A program made the translations under genes and the position numbers. Source: JAADHY01 sp964428935 (GTDB taxonomy: Bacteria > Planctomycetota > Planctomycetia > Planctomycetales > Planctomycetaceae). Taken from it: a DNA stretch of 64,000 bases. The notes under the pieces were generated by a model. The model saw only the letters and a list, made by a program, of their open reading frames with translations, did no database searches and was not told the DNA's origin. Location of the stretch: positions 8,065 through 72,064 of the forward strand of contig CAYSAG010000001.1 of NCBI GenBank assembly GCA_964428935.1, written 5' to 3'. Every line of letters begins with the position of its first letter. Position 1 is the first letter of the stretch. Shown here piece after piece: positions 1 through 10,800 of this stretch.

Positions 1-212
1 TGGGGAATGGTCACCGACAGCCCTCGGTAGCCCAGCACGCGAATGCCTTCCAAGGCCGTCTTCACCCGGCCCGGTTCGACGTCGTGAGCCACGTACACGA
101 ACGGCAGGTCCAAAGCCTCGAACGCCGCGTTGTGGATTTCTGGTGAGAGCGAGTGGCCCACTGGGTGGCCGAGCACCGCACACACTTTCGTCCGGGCCGT
201 AATTCCTGCCAT
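1..212 (-). CDS. aroE: Shikimate dehydrogenase, N-terminal part (cut by window edge)
   Basis: Seventy codons read from an ATG at 212 off the left edge with no stop. The translation carries the shikimate-binding signature GHPVGHSLSP followed by the conserved His-Asn, and further on GLSVTIP, which corresponds to the family's G-x-N/S-V-T-x-P motif. AroE reduces 3-dehydroshikimate to shikimate with NADPH in the cytoplasm, in the pathway to chorismate. No good Shine-Dalgarno sequence is visible before the ATG. It lies 178 bp downstream of the cyclase-repeat gene on the same strand. A second gene of the same pathway, DAHP synthase, is in this window about 54 kb away. Family assignment is firm from the motif; the C-terminal NADP domain is outside the window. 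Confidence 0.85.
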   Translation of the reverse strand, partial: MAGITARTKVCAVLGHPVGHSLSPEIHNAAFEALDLPFVYVAHDVEPGRVKTALEGIRVLGYRGLSVTIP

Positions 213-390
213 GGCTTGTCGACTCCCGCGTTGTCCTGACGTTGAACTGGAAAGACCGTTCGAAAGGCGACGGCGCCAAGCACGGAACCGGAAGGCAACG
301 TCCGGCGAGCCAACGGCCAAGTGGCAACGACGGTGTTCGAGGCAGGTGGCTCGGCCGTCCGTCGAGCTTCCGGTTGGGCTGAGCCGACCG

Positions 391-2115
391 CTACGGCAGC
401 TTCAGTCCGAGCGGGTCGTCCCGTTCGTCGTAGGGGCGAACTTCCAGGTACCACTTGGTCCATGCTTCGACGGCCTCTTGACGCCATTTTTCGACGGCCG
501 CCGGGTCGGGAGGCTGGTCGTCCTGCCATTCGGGCGGCGGGGGTCCGAGGCCCTGCGGTCGGCGGCTGAGCGTGCACAAGGCGTTGTAAGCCTCGACCGC
601 GACAGCGAAGTCCGGGTCTTTCAGGCCTTCAATCAGAATGCGAGCCAGCCGCACGTCTTCGCAGCGGCCCAAAGCCCACATGGCCGTGCGCCGGACTTCG
701 ACCCGCGGGTCCTTGGCCAGCTCCACCAGCAGCTCCTTCTGTCCAGTCAGTTCCTCGCGGTTGCCCAGTTGGACTTGCTGCACGAGCTGCTGCTGAGCTT
801 CCGACACGTCGTAGTTGTCTGGGTTGGCCAGGTCGGCCAGCAGTTTGTCCAGTGGAGTGCTGACCGTCTTGCCGACAATGGCCCCGTCCCGCAACTGGGC
901 TTGGCTGAGGTCGTCCGGCAGACCGCGCGCTCCCGACAGCAACCCGCCGCCGAACGCCTGTGGCACAATTTGCCGGACGTGTTTGGCCGTCGACTTCGAA
1001 AGGAACAACAGGGCAAAGGCCGTGTCGGCCACCGGTCCAATCGACTGGTGCCAGCCCGTGTGCCAGCTTCCGTCTTCCTTTTGAGTTTTCAGCAGGTGGG
1101 CCGCCCCTTCGGCGTACCAGTCGTGCGAGCCGAAATGAGTCGTGTGCGCCAGGGCTCCGACCCGTTCCATGGCGTACATGTAGTAAATGGGCTCGCCGAC
1201 CGGGTTTTTCAGGTCGAAGTTCGCGCCCAGCCAAGCCAGTCCGCGCGTAATGGCTGGGTCGAGCTGTTTGGGTTTGAGCTGCGGGACGTAGTCCTCCGAC
1301 TCGGCGAGCACGTCGACCGGCTGTTTTTCTTCCTCCGGCTGTTCTTCTTCGGCAGCTTCAAGCACGCCGAGGATTCCCTGCTTTTTCTTTCGTTTTCTCT
1401 GCCCGGTCCATTCCTCCCCGCCGGCAATGTACAGCCGGGCAATCAGCAGAGCACCGACGCCAGCCGCCGTGGTGCTGTGGCGCGGCTCGCGCCGAGGCCG
1501 CTCTTTTTCGCTGCCCACCGGCCAGTACGCGAACGCTCCTCCGTCCAACTGCGTTCGCATGAGCCACCGAGCCAGACCTTCCCACACGCGCAGCGGAATG
1601 TGAATTCCACACCGAGCTGCCGACCACAGGCCCAGCGCCGCGTACTGAGTAATGCTGGTGTCGCCTCCCACGTGCCGGTCGGGGTACTCCCAGTAACCCC
1701 CGTCGCCTTGCATGGACACCAAGTAGCGGGCAATGGCCTCCATTTGAGGCTTGTACTTTTCCTTGTCGTACTCCTCCAGGAGCATGCTGTCGACGCCGGC
1801 CTCGTAAATGTGGTGCTGCACCGGCTTGTACTCGCCGTCACGAACCTTCCGCAGCACTTCGCGGACTGCATTGCGAACGAACGGCGTCCGCTTCGACCCG
1901 CCGGCCACCAGGTAGGCGTAAGCTGCCAAGTCCCGCAAGGGCCCCGACAGACCGCTCGCCTGCTGCTCCAAGTAGCTCATTCCCCGGCGAATGGCCTGCT
2001 TCACTTCGCCGGACGACACCTGAGCCACCGTCCCGGCCGGAAACGTGGTCAGCACGGTCAGAGCGACCAACGCTTGCAGCCGCCAACAGGCCAACAGAGC
2101 CAACGCTCGCTTCAT
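391..2115 (-). CDS. Exported squalene-cyclase/prenyltransferase-repeat protein with HEAT-like tail
   Basis: 574 residues from ATG 2115. The start is placed there because a signal peptide (MKRALALL, then a hydrophobic stretch ending near AQVSS) follows at once; the upstream in-frame codons look non-coding. The body holds repeated alpha-alpha segments with QxxGG/Y-type motifs (for example QGDGGYWEYP and QLDGGAFAYW), typical of the squalene cyclase/prenyltransferase fold, but I see no DxDD cyclase motif. A charged linker near residues 225-270 is rich in Lys and Glu. The C-terminal 150 residues contain HEAT-like helices (EVRRTAMWALGRC). Such proteins are numerous in planctomycetes and their function is unknown; an envelope structural or binding role is inferred. 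Confidence 0.75.
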   Translation of the reverse strand: MKRALALLACWRLQALVALTVLTTFPAGTVAQVSSGEVKQAIRRGMSYLEQQASGLSGPLRDLAAYAYLVAGGSKRTPFVRNAVREVLRKVRDGEYKPVQHHIYEAGVDSMLLEEYDKEKYKPQMEAIARYLVSMQGDGGYWEYPDRHVGGDTSITQYAALGLWSAARCGIHIPLRVWEGLARWLMRTQLDGGAFAYWPVGSEKERPRREPRHSTTAAGVGALLIARLYIAGGEEWTGQRKRKKKQGILGVLEAAEEEQPEEEKQPVDVLAESEDYVPQLKPKQLDPAITRGLAWLGANFDLKNPVGEPIYYMYAMERVGALAHTTHFGSHDWYAEGAAHLLKTQKEDGSWHTGWHQSIGPVADTAFALLFLSKSTAKHVRQIVPQAFGGGLLSGARGLPDDLSQAQLRDGAIVGKTVSTPLDKLLADLANPDNYDVSEAQQQLVQQVQLGNREELTGQKELLVELAKDPRVEVRRTAMWALGRCEDVRLARILIEGLKDPDFAVAVEAYNALCTLSRRPQGLGPPPPEWQDDQPPDPAAVEKWRQEAVEAWTKWYLEVRPYDERDDPLGLKLP

Positions 2116-2482
2116 TGCATTCGCCTCGCCCAATTCAGACCCACCGCGTCCGACAGGCGTTCGCCCTTTCTGGCCCGCGACCTGCTGACCGGAAACCAGT
2201 TTCCCCGAGGCTTCCGCCCGACCCGTTGCGTCGGCTGAACCTGGTCCCCCGCTCCCGTCTTTCAGGTCGCCCGCAACTGGCTGTCCACACACCGGCTTCG
2301 GTTCAAAAGTCTAAAGAAGAGCCTGGTAAATGGAAAGGACCGGCTCAGCCGCCCCTTCCGGGGCCTGCCCTGCCCGCGGCCCGGAGCGGCTCGGAGAAAG
2401 GAGTCGTTTCCGCAGCCATCCGGACGAAGGACCGGACGCGTCGCGGCCAGCGGCTTGGTTTGCAGACCTTCGGCCACCGAGC

Positions 2483-2512
2483 GCAAAAAGAAAAGCCGCC
2501 CTTTCGGGCGGC
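2483..2512 (-). terminator. Intrinsic terminator of the sigma/anti-sigma operon
   Basis: Perfect 7-bp GC stem GCCGCCC/GGGCGGC with a four-base loop (2495-2512). On the minus strand it is followed by a T-rich tract (rc of 2483-2494). It lies about 130 bp past the anti-sigma stop and upstream of the cyclase-repeat gene, so it separates the two minus-strand units. Confidence 0.8.
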
Positions 2513-2644
2513 CTTGCCCCCTCCTTGAGGTCGGTTCTTGGCGGTCGGCTCCGTCCCGGTCCGCCAGGGGTCGCAGGAAGCGCAACTGGTTGTTGGAGGG
2601 GGTACCGTTGCTCGGTGTTCGCCTGCTCGCGCGTCTGGGGCCCG

Positions 2645-3250
2645 CTAGTAGTCTTGGCTTCGCCACTCGTTCACGGGAACAACGGGCACGTGCGGCCGGT
2701 GCGTCGAGTTCAGTTCGTCGGGCCGCGGCCAGCGGAAGAGGGGCGTCTGTTCTTCTTCCGCTTCCAGTTTCATTCCTTCCAGTTCGACTTCCGCTGCCGG
2801 CTGCTGTTCTTCCAACCGCTCAGCGGCCGGCTCCTCTTCGGCCGAGCCGGTGTTTCGACTGACGGCCGGCGCCACCGACAGCGGCCCGGCCGGCTCCGGC
2901 TGTTCGTACTGGGTTCCGGTGTAACGCAGCGAGACGAAGGCGACCAAAAGACAAGCCGCGGCAATGGCCACCAGCGGCGTCCACTCCGACCACTCCCGTC
3001 GCCGCGGCGGCCGGACCAGCTCCAGTCGCTCTGAAATGGCCGGCCAAAGGCTTTCGTCGTCGGCTGGAGCCGTTTCGAACGCGCGGACCGGCGCCAACCG
3101 GCGTTCCAACTCGGCCTGGTACTGCCGGCAGTCCGGACAACCAGCCAAATGCCGCTCCAACGCCAGCCGCTCCTGGGCGGTCAGGTCGTCACCGACCGCC
3201 AAGGCGACCAGTCGTCTCGCTCGTCGGCATGTCAACCACCAGCCAGTCAT
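2645..3250 (-). CDS. Anti-sigma factor with zinc-finger domain
   Basis: 201 residues. The ATG at 3250 overlaps the sigma factor stop in an ATGA arrangement, which fixes the start. Residues 33-42 contain the H-x3-C-x2-C motif (HLAGCPDC) of the anti-sigma zinc-finger (ZAS/putative zinc-finger) domain. One membrane segment follows near residues 100-118 (LVAIAAACLLVAFVSL), and the C-terminal half is an acidic, Glu/Pro-rich extracytoplasmic tail. It should hold the neighbouring ECF sigma factor inactive at the membrane until an envelope signal releases it. The signal is unknown; the tail shows no recognisable sensor fold. Confidence 0.85.
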   Translation of the reverse strand: MTGWWLTCRRARRLVALAVGDDLTAQERLALERHLAGCPDCRQYQAELERRLAPVRAFETAPADDESLWPAISERLELVRPPRRREWSEWTPLVAIAAACLLVAFVSLRYTGTQYEQPEPAGPLSVAPAVSRNTGSAEEEPAAERLEEQQPAAEVELEGMKLEAEEEQTPLFRWPRPDELNSTHRPHVPVVPVNEWRSQDY

Positions 3251-3924
3251 GACGCAGCACCTTCTTCTGAAACGTCTGAGCTGTCGGCCGGCGCCCCGTC
3301 GGTCGGCACGTCGACCGCCGCCAGCTCCGCGCGACCTGCCCACAGCCGCATGAACCGCATTCGAGCCTCCGCCAGCCGCCAGCGAATGGTCGCCTCCTTC
3401 CGGTTCAAAATGGCGGCGACTTCGGCCGTCGAGAAGTTTTCCAGGTCCCGCAAAATCAACACGGTTCGGTACGTTTCCGGCAGCATTTGAATGACCGCCC
3501 GCACCTCTTGTTGAATGTCGGCCGCCTGACGGGGGTCGGGCGAGGGCGGGTCGGTGTCGACGCTGTCCAACGAACACGTCACCAGGGCACGGCGACGGCG
3601 ACGTTTCACTTTTCGCAGGTAGTCCAGCGTCAGGTTCACGCCGACCCGGAACAACCACGGACCGAACCGCCGCGACGTGTCGAACGACTCCAGCCGCTCG
3701 TACACCCGGAGGAACGTCTCCTGTGCCAAGTCGCGAGCCAGCTCTCGGTCCTGCACGAAACGGTAAATCACTCGAATCAACCGCCGTTCGTACCGAACCA
3801 CCAGCTCGCCAAAGGCGTCTTTGTCTCCGCGGCGAGCGTGTTCGACCAGACGGGCGTCACTGAGCGAAGCCTCACAGCCCGCCAAGTCCGTTTCCTTGCT
3901 GCGCTGCTGCGACCGGGTTCCCAT
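3247..3924 (-). CDS. ECF-family RNA polymerase sigma factor
   Basis: 225 residues from ATG 3924; a longer reading to 4020 is possible, but its extra residues look unlike the family. Region 2 is seen as FGELVVRYERRL ... RDLAQETFLRVY ... GPWLFRVGVNLTLDYLR, and region 4 as LPETYRTVLILRDLENFSTAEVAAILN ahead of a basic recognition helix. It lacks the sigma-70 regions 1 and 3, as expected for the ECF class. It is co-transcribed with the anti-sigma factor (4-bp overlap) and likely directs RNA polymerase to envelope-stress type promoters, possibly including its own. The C-terminal extension of about 25 residues (Asp/Glu/Ala rich) is not part of the conserved fold. Confidence 0.9.
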   Translation of the reverse strand: MGTRSQQRSKETDLAGCEASLSDARLVEHARRGDKDAFGELVVRYERRLIRVIYRFVQDRELARDLAQETFLRVYERLESFDTSRRFGPWLFRVGVNLTLDYLRKVKRRRRRALVTCSLDSVDTDPPSPDPRQAADIQQEVRAVIQMLPETYRTVLILRDLENFSTAEVAAILNRKEATIRWRLAEARMRFMRLWAGRAELAAVDVPTDGAPADSSDVSEEGAAS

Positions 3925-4450
3925 GGCTCCGTCTTCCGCTTGGACGGGTAACTGCTTTCGACCCAACAAACTTACGCCGCCGCCGAGACCAGCGTTGGAG
4001 GATTTTACGCGGGGCCACAAGCCGGGGCCAACAAGGGCGCGTCGGCCCGACTGCGAGCCGGGCTCCCGCGGGGAGCCCGTCGGCTCCTCGAGGACCCGCC
4101 GCAGTCGGTCTGGTCACAGGAGCGGGAATGTGGTAACAGTTCGCGGGGTTGGAGCGGTCCGGCCGGCAGTTTGGACCGTCGCCAGCGGGCGCCGACCGTC
4201 GCGGGAAGACGACGTCGTCGGCGCACGGGCGAGGGCGACGAAGCCACCCGCCGGCCGTCGCGGACCGAACCTCCGGCCACGGACCGTTCGACGTGCTCGG
4301 TCGCTTTTTCGCGAGCAAACGACGACGTGGACGGTGTTTTCGGCGTCGGTGCGGGTGTTTCAGACGCGGGACTGGTTGGAACGTTTCGACTCGGCGTCCC
4401 GGCCGCTCGAAGGTGGGGCTGTCGGTCGACGCAAGGACGACGCAAAGGCA

Positions 4451-4456
4451 AGGAGG
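4451..4456 (+). promoter_or_regulatory. Shine-Dalgarno site setting the ddl GTG start
   Basis: AGGAGG eight bases before GTG 4465. It decides the start against the much longer open frame that reaches back to 4171 through sequence unlike the family. Confidence 0.8.
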
Positions 4457-4464
4457 TCGCACAC

Positions 4465-5421
4465 GTGCCAGGGCCGGTTTGGGGACAACTGAGCGTGGTC
4501 GTTTTGGCCGGCGGACCGTCGGCCGAAAGGGAAATCAGTTTGCAGAGCGGCCGGGCAGTGGTCGCAGCGCTTCGTCAACGTGGCCACCAAGTCAGGTTGG
4601 TCGACCCGCTCCAGACGGACCTGCAAACCTACCCGTGGAAGAACGTCGACGCCGTGTTCGTGGCTTTGCACGGAGCGTTCGGGGAGGACGGGCAGGTCCA
4701 GCGACTGCTGCAAGAATTGGGCGTGCCGTTTACCGGCAGCGACGCCGACGCTTCAGCCGTCGCGTTCAGCAAGTCGGCGGCCAAGGAGCGGTTTGCCCAA
4801 CACGACGTGCCGACGCCTCCGTACGCACTGGTGCACCGTTCGGACGAGCCGGACCGACTTCGTCGGACCGCCCAGGCTCTGGGCTTCCCGCTGGTCGTTA
4901 AGCCAGACCAGCAGGGCTCCAGCTTGGGCGTTTCCTGGGTCGACTCGCCCGACCAGCTTGCGGCAGCCCTGGACGAGTGCTTCCAGTACGACGCCTTCGC
5001 CGTGTTGGAACGAGCCGTGGTCGGCCAGGAGTGGACCGTCGCCCTGCTGGACGAAACCGCCTTCCCGCCCATTCGCATTGTCCCGGCCGCCGGCTTTTTC
5101 GACTTCCGGTCCAAGTACGAGGACGAAAAGACCCGGTACTTGTTTCCCACGCCGGAGCAGGTCGTGCTGGCTCGAACCCTGGTCGAGACCGCTCGGGCGG
5201 CTTGCCGAGCGGTCGGCGTGAGCGGCTTGGCTCGCGTCGACCTGCGAGTCGACCAGCGCGGACAGCCGTGGGTCCTGGAAATCAACACCGTCCCGGGCTT
5301 GACCGACCACAGTCTGGTGCCGAAGGCCGCCGCGCGGGCCGGCCTGTCGCTGGGGGAGCTGTGTGAAGAGGCTTTGGTGCGGTGCCTGGAACGGCAGGAG
5401 GCTCGACGACGCAGCGCTTAA
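4465..5421 (+). CDS. ddl: D-alanine--D-alanine ligase
   Basis: 318 residues from a GTG start, the usual family length. It joins two D-alanines with ATP to make the dipeptide for peptidoglycan precursors in the cytoplasm. The N-terminal domain begins VVVLAGGPSAEREISLQSG, the classic Ddl opening. The ATP-grasp centre has LVVKPDQQGSSLGV and the metal/ATP-binding end has LEINTVPGLTDHSLVPKAA. The gene is convergent with the ABC-2 permease. Its presence fits evidence that planctomycetes make peptidoglycan. No oddities are seen. Confidence 0.95.
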   Translation: MPGPVWGQLSVVVLAGGPSAEREISLQSGRAVVAALRQRGHQVRLVDPLQTDLQTYPWKNVDAVFVALHGAFGEDGQVQRLLQELGVPFTGSDADASAVAFSKSAAKERFAQHDVPTPPYALVHRSDEPDRLRRTAQALGFPLVVKPDQQGSSLGVSWVDSPDQLAAALDECFQYDAFAVLERAVVGQEWTVALLDETAFPPIRIVPAAGFFDFRSKYEDEKTRYLFPTPEQVVLARTLVETARAACRAVGVSGLARVDLRVDQRGQPWVLEINTVPGLTDHSLVPKAAARAGLSLGELCEEALVRCLERQEARRRSA

Positions 5422-5497
5422 GCCCACGCGTCCCTGCCCCTTCGGCAGCTCCACCCGACCGTCGGCCAAGCGCCTCACTCGCCGCACCACGCACCCG

Positions 5498-6322
5498 CTA
5501 ACTGCTGGCACTGCGGTAGCTTTGCAGCGACCAGTAGAAAATGGCCCGGGAAAGAAGCAGCCCCAGCCCCGCTGCAAACGCTCCGAACACGGTCAACCAG
5601 GAAGGCTGCAACGCCTTTTGCAGCAAGACCCTCGCAGGCACCGTCACCACCAGCAGAATGGGAAACACGTACGTGAAGCAAAACCGCAGAAGCTCTCCTA
5701 CCGGCGAGCCGCTGTAAATGCTGCGCGGGTAGCGAGCGAACACCGTAATGTAAAACCAAAAGTCGTAAAGCCCCTGGTGCCGCCCAAACCAAACGGCCGT
5801 GCTCGCCAAAGCCAACATGAGACTGTAAAAGAAGGCCACACCAACCAGCACACAGAAAAGGTACATCAGGACCGACACCAAACTGAGCTGCGTTTTCAGT
5901 CGGACCAGCGAGTAGGTCAGCAGAGACAGCGCCAGCAGCACCTGGTTGAGCATGGCCAGGTCCATTTTCTCGAACGAAATGAGGAACTGTGTGTCGATTG
6001 GCTTCAGCAAGGCGAAGTCCAGGTTTCCGGTCCGAATGAGCTCGCTGAAGTTCGCGCAGTTCGGCATGAAAAAAGTCTCGACCAGCGCGTTGATGAGCAT
6101 GGCCGTGGCCATGAACGCGAAGTACTCTTCGCGTCTCCACCCACTGATGGACCGCACGTTGCTGTAAATGATGAGGAAGAGTGTCAGCTGCGCAGCAAAC
6201 CAGAACGCTCGCGTCAGAACGGTAATGACGAAATTGCTGCGGAACATCATCTCCCGGATCAACGCGTTCCGGAAGAACGTCAACCAGACGCGCCCGTAGT
6301 TCGGTCCGGACGGGTCTCGCAT
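5498..6322 (-). CDS. ABC-2 type membrane permease (DUF990-like)
   Basis: 274 residues from ATG 6322. Six hydrophobic segments are visible, with an N-terminal amphipathic part ([18 protein letters not shown]), an interior [17 protein letters not shown] motif and the RYPRSIYSG segment near the C-terminus. These are characteristic of the ABC-2 permease family usually annotated as ABC-2 family transporter / DUF990. Such permeases normally work with an ATPase and a second permease; neither is next to this gene. It begins 5 bp after the purM stop and is probably co-transcribed with it. The substrate cannot be told. The stop lies 76 bp from the end of ddl, which runs towards it. Confidence 0.8.
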   Translation of the reverse strand: MRDPSGPNYGRVWLTFFRNALIREMMFRSNFVITVLTRAFWFAAQLTLFLIIYSNVRSISGWRREEYFAFMATAMLINALVETFFMPNCANFSELIRTGNLDFALLKPIDTQFLISFEKMDLAMLNQVLLALSLLTYSLVRLKTQLSLVSVLMYLFCVLVGVAFFYSLMLALASTAVWFGRHQGLYDFWFYITVFARYPRSIYSGSPVGELLRFCFTYVFPILLVVTVPARVLLQKALQPSWLTVFGAFAAGLGLLLSRAIFYWSLQSYRSASS

Positions 6323-6327
6323 GGCTG

Positions 6328-7398
6328 CTAGCCGATCTGAACGCCTCGTTCGCCTTCCACGACCTCTCCAATGACCCACGACGGCACACGCAGCTCGGCC
6401 AACCGCCGCCGCACGCTGTCGACGTAGAAAGGGTTCAAAATCATGACGTAACCGATTCCCATGTTGAAGACGCGGAACATTTCGGCGTCGCTGATTCGTC
6501 CCAGCTGCTGCAGCCAGGTGAAGCACGGAGGAACCGGCCAGGTTTTCCGGTCAATGACCACGCGACGGTCGGCCGGAAGAACCCGCTCAATGTTCTCGCT
6601 CAACCCGCCGCCGGTAATGTGAGCCATTCCGCGAACGACCGTCTTCACGCGGTAGTGCTCCAGCACCTCCGTCACGCAACGGGCGTAAATCCGAGTCGGC
6701 TCCAACAAGCATTCCCCCACCGTCTGTTCCAACTCCGGCACGTAGCTGTCGACTTTCAAACCGGCCAGCTGGAACACGACTTTCCGAATCAGGCTGTAGC
6801 CGTTCGAGTGGAAACCGCTCGAAGCCAGCCCGAGCACGACGTCGCCCGGACGAATGCCGCGCCCGTCCACCAGCTTCTTTCGCTCCACGACTCCCACACA
6901 GAAGCCGGCCATGTCGAAGTCGCCGGGAGCGTACAGGTCGGGCATGACGGCCGTCTCGCCGCCCAACAAAGCCGCTCCCGCCTGCACACATCCGTCCGAC
7001 ACCCCCCGAACCAGCTCGACCACCAGCTCCGGGTCGTCTCGACCCATGGCCAAGTAGTCCAGGAAAAAGAGCGGCTCGGCCGCCAGGCACAGACAGTCGT
7101 TGACACACATGGCCACCAGGTCGATGCCGACCGTGTCGAACTTCTGCGCCAGCACGGCCACCTTCAGCTTTGTGCCGACCCCGTCGGTGCCCGAGACCAG
7201 AACCGGGTCGCGGTAGTTCCGGGCGAAAAGGCGGCTGTTGTAGTCCAGACGGAACAGTCCAGCGAAGCCGCCGGGCAAGTCAATGACGCGCGGCGTGTGC
7301 GTTCGCCGCATCAACCGAGGCAACCGCCGCATGGCCTGCTGGTACAGGTCCAGGTCGACCCCAGCCGACTTGTACGTGACCTCTTCCATGCCGCTCAT
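6328..7398 (-). CDS. purM: Phosphoribosylformylglycinamidine cyclo-ligase
   Basis: 356 residues, the usual size. It closes the imidazole ring of AIR from FGAM with ATP, step five of purine synthesis. The opening [14 protein letters not shown] matches the family (YkdAGVDid), followed by the ATP-binding [12 protein letters not shown], the dimer-interface [17 protein letters not shown] and the C-terminal [15 protein letters not shown] 7398 is used; a second in-frame ATG at 7389 is an equally possible start. It is the first gene of a two-gene unit with the ABC-2 permease. No other pur genes are nearby. Confidence 0.95.
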   Translation of the reverse strand: MSGMEEVTYKSAGVDLDLYQQAMRRLPRLMRRTHTPRVIDLPGGFAGLFRLDYNSRLFARNYRDPVLVSGTDGVGTKLKVAVLAQKFDTVGIDLVAMCVNDCLCLAAEPLFFLDYLAMGRDDPELVVELVRGVSDGCVQAGAALLGGETAVMPDLYAPGDFDMAGFCVGVVERKKLVDGRGIRPGDVVLGLASSGFHSNGYSLIRKVVFQLAGLKVDSYVPELEQTVGECLLEPTRIYARCVTEVLEHYRVKTVVRGMAHITGGGLSENIERVLPADRRVVIDRKTWPVPPCFTWLQQLGRISDAEMFRVFNMGIGYVMILNPFYVDSVRRRLAELRVPSWVIGEVVEGERGVQIG

Positions 7399-7833
7399 CT
7401 TAGTTGCCGGCGAGTTTCAAACCAACTGCGTCGGCTACCGGACGCGGGCTCGCCGAGGACTTCACGCCGCCAGCCGCCAGCCGGGTCCAGACCGGTGGGC
7501 GGGCTGGTGCGGTGGGCTAGAGCTCGAGGTTGCGCGGACGTGCCGTCTCGGCAAGAAAGGCGGTCTGGGCAACTGGCTGCGGGCGGGTGGGGTGCCACGG
7601 CGTGTGCCGGCGGTGGAAGGGTCGACCGTGGGTAAAGCTGGGCGCTTTGGTGAACCCTTGCGGCTTTTTCTGAATGAACTGAGAAGTCCAGATCAAACGG
7701 CTGTGTTGCGTTTCCGGGGCGGAAAACGGATTCGCCGAGCTGGCCGGGTCGTCCGATCTAATGGGTTGAACTAGAGGTACCGATTGTTCGGTTTCTCAGA
7801 AATTTGCCGCCTTTTTGCACGGGAGACTTGGCT
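7399..7833. other. Gene-free divergent region between purM and the RTX gene
   Basis: 435 bp containing the promoters of both flanking genes. An imperfect stem (CGTTTCCG / CGGAAAACG, 7709-7728) lies 105 bp before the RTX start. I cannot assign promoter boxes with confidence. Confidence 0.5.
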
Positions 7834-10800
7834 GTGAGGCTTTCGGACTGGTTGCAGGGACTGCGAAGAAACCGACGCTCCAAGCCACGTGCTCGCCGCC
7901 CGCAAGCTTCCCGCCCGCCCGCCGAGTTGTTGGAGGACCGCACGCTGCTCAGCGTGACCAGCACGTTCTTGCAGCCGGCGGGTGAGCTGTCGATTGTGGC
8001 GGACGGCGGCGAGTCGATTGCCGTGGGCTCGACGGCCGGAGCCACTCCGTTGGTGCAGGTGCTGGTCGACGGAGTCGTGGACTCGTCTCTGCCCGACATT
8101 CCAGCCGCCTCCGTGCAGACCATTCTGGTTCGCGGCGGTGAGTTGGCGAACGTCATTGACCTGAGCGGCGTTCACAGCTCGGTCTTCACGGGGCTGACGC
8201 GGATTGAGGTTTACGCGGGCAACGGCGACGACCAGATTCTGGGCACGGACGACCCGGCGCTGGTCGACCAATTGGACGCCGGACACGGGGACGACACGGT
8301 TTGGGCGTTTCAAGGCGACGACGTGGTGGACGGCGGGGACGGCAACGACCTGCTCGACGCCGGCGCCGGCGCCGACAGCGTCTTTGGCAACGACGGCAAC
8401 GACACCCTGCTCGGCTCGACCGGCAACGACACGCTCGACGGTGGCGACGGAAACGACTCCCTCAGCGGCCTGGACGGCACCGACTCGCTGCTCGGCGGTG
8501 ACGGCGACGACACCCTCTTCGGCGGCGCTGGCGACGACACCCTCGGTGCCGGTGCGGGCAACGACCAGTTGGTCGGTGAAGACGGCAGCGACCTGCTGGC
8601 CGGCGACATTGGCGACGACTCGCTGTTCGGCGACAGCGACGACACCACCGTGGCCGGCGACGGCTCCGACACCTTGCTGGGCAACAGCGGGAACGACCAG
8701 TTGTTCGGTGGCGGCGGCTCCGACTACCTGAACGGCGGCTCCGGAAACGACTCGCTGACCACCGGCACCGATTCCGGCGGCGTGGTCGCGCAGTCCCGCC
8801 TGTTCGTCGTCGCGGCCGACGGCTCGAACACCATTGTCGAGATTGACCCGGTGACGGGAGCCCACCTCAACAGCTTCGCCGCTCCGGAACCGGTCAGTGC
8901 CGGCCCGGACGGCCTGGCCTTCGACGGAACCACCCTGTACTTCCTCAACGGTTTCGGCACGGACACGCTGTACGAACTCGACCCCGCCACCGGCTCGGTC
9001 CTCGACTCGACCCCCATTACCACCGGCTCGGGCAACTACAGCGGTTTGGCCGTGCTGAACGGCCTGGTCTACATCGAAGACTTTGCCAACAACGACATTC
9101 TGGTCTTCGACCCGACCACCAATTCGGTGGTCAACGTGCTGGACATCGACGGCGTGAACCCGGGTGTGACGCTGAGCGGCGAGCTGGCAGGAATCACCGA
9201 CCCGGACCGGCTGATTGCCACGCGAGCCTCGGGGTTGGAGGTGTTCGAAATCGACCCGACCACCGGCCAAGTCGTCAGCAGTTTCGCTCCCAGCACCGCC
9301 AACGCTGGTCGCTACATTGGCGTGGCCGTGCTGGACGGCGAGATTTACCTGAGCTCGGCCACGTCGACCAGCGTCGACGTCTTCTCGCGCAGCGGTCAGT
9401 TTCAGCGGTCGGTGACGGTGGGCGTGGGCAGCAGCGCGTTGGGTGGCGACGACGTTCCCAGCGTCGTGCCGGTGACTGCGTCCACGCCGACGGGCGGCTC
9501 GTCGGTCTTGCCCGGTGTGGTGCTGGAGTCGGAACCGAACAACTCCATTGTCACCTCGCAAAACTTGGACAACGAGCCGTGGAGCCTGTCGAACAACTTC
9601 GACATTGGCGACACGCTGACGAACACCTCCACGACCATTCCACACATTACAGTCTTTGGAACGGGTGACGGCAGCTTCGACTACTACTCGTTCACGGTCT
9701 CGCAGGCGGGAGCTCGCGGCATTTTCGACATTGACGCGGGCGAGAGCTTGACGGACCCGAGCGGCTCGCTGGACGCCGAGCTGTTCCTCTTCGACTGGTC
9801 CGGCAACCTGTTGGCTCAGAACGACGACGCTCCGACCAGCTACGGCGGCGGGGGCAGCGAGAGCATTGCCGACCCGTACTTGGAATACACCTTCTCGGCT
9901 CCGGGCTTGTACGTGCTGGCTGTGGCCGAGTTTCCCTCCTCGGGCAGCTTTGGTGGCGTCAGCGGCAACGTGCCAGACACGGGCGACACTTACACGCTGC
10001 ACATTTCAGTGGAAGGGCACTCGGTCGAGGGCGGCGAGACTGGACCGACCGAAACCCTCCCAGACACGCTCCTGGGCGGTGACGGCGACGACTGGCTCCA
10101 GGCCGGACCGACCGACGACCTGCTCAACGGGGGCGCCGGCAACGACTCGCTGGACGCCGGCGCTGGAGCCGACACGCTGTACGGCGACACCGGCGCCGAC
10201 AGTCTGTCCGGCGGCGACGGCGACGACTGGCTCTACGGTCACGGCGGTTCCGACACTTTGGATGGCGGCAGCGGCGACGACCGACTCTACGGAGGCTCCT
10301 CCGGCCGCGACTCGCTGTTGGGCGGCGGCGGCAGTGACGTGCTGGTCGGAAGCCCGAACGACGACACGCTCGACGGCGGCGCCGGCAACGACAGCCTGTT
10401 CGGCAGCGCCGGCGCAGACCGGTTGCTGGGCGGCGAGGGCGACGACTGGCTGAAAGGGCAGGGCGGAAGCCACGACACGCTGGACGGCGGCGAGGGACTG
10501 GACACACTGGTCTGGAACGTCGGCGCCGGCAGCGACCGACTGGTGAACAGCGGCGGACGCGACCTGGTCGAAATTCGCGGCACGAACGGAGTCGACACGC
10601 TGGTCGTCGGCCAAAGCGGCTCGGCGCTAACCGTCAGCGACGGAACGGGAACGGCCCGGCTGCAAGGAGCCTTCGGCTCGGTGTGGGTGGCCGCCGGAGC
10701 GGGCGACGACGTGGTGGCCGTGACGGACCTGGACGCCGTCCCGCCCATTTCGCTGACCGTCGACGGACAGGCCGGCAACGACTGGCTGACGGCGGCCGGT

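Noticed and set aside
130..2238. 702-codon frame opposite the cyclase-repeat gene
   Set aside because: Shadow frame from GC-rich third positions; the minus-strand product has a signal peptide and family motifs.
7771..10002. 743-codon open frame antisense to the RTX gene
   Set aside because: It mirrors the GGC/GAC repeats of the real gene and gives a Val/Ala/Arg-rich pattern with no fold.
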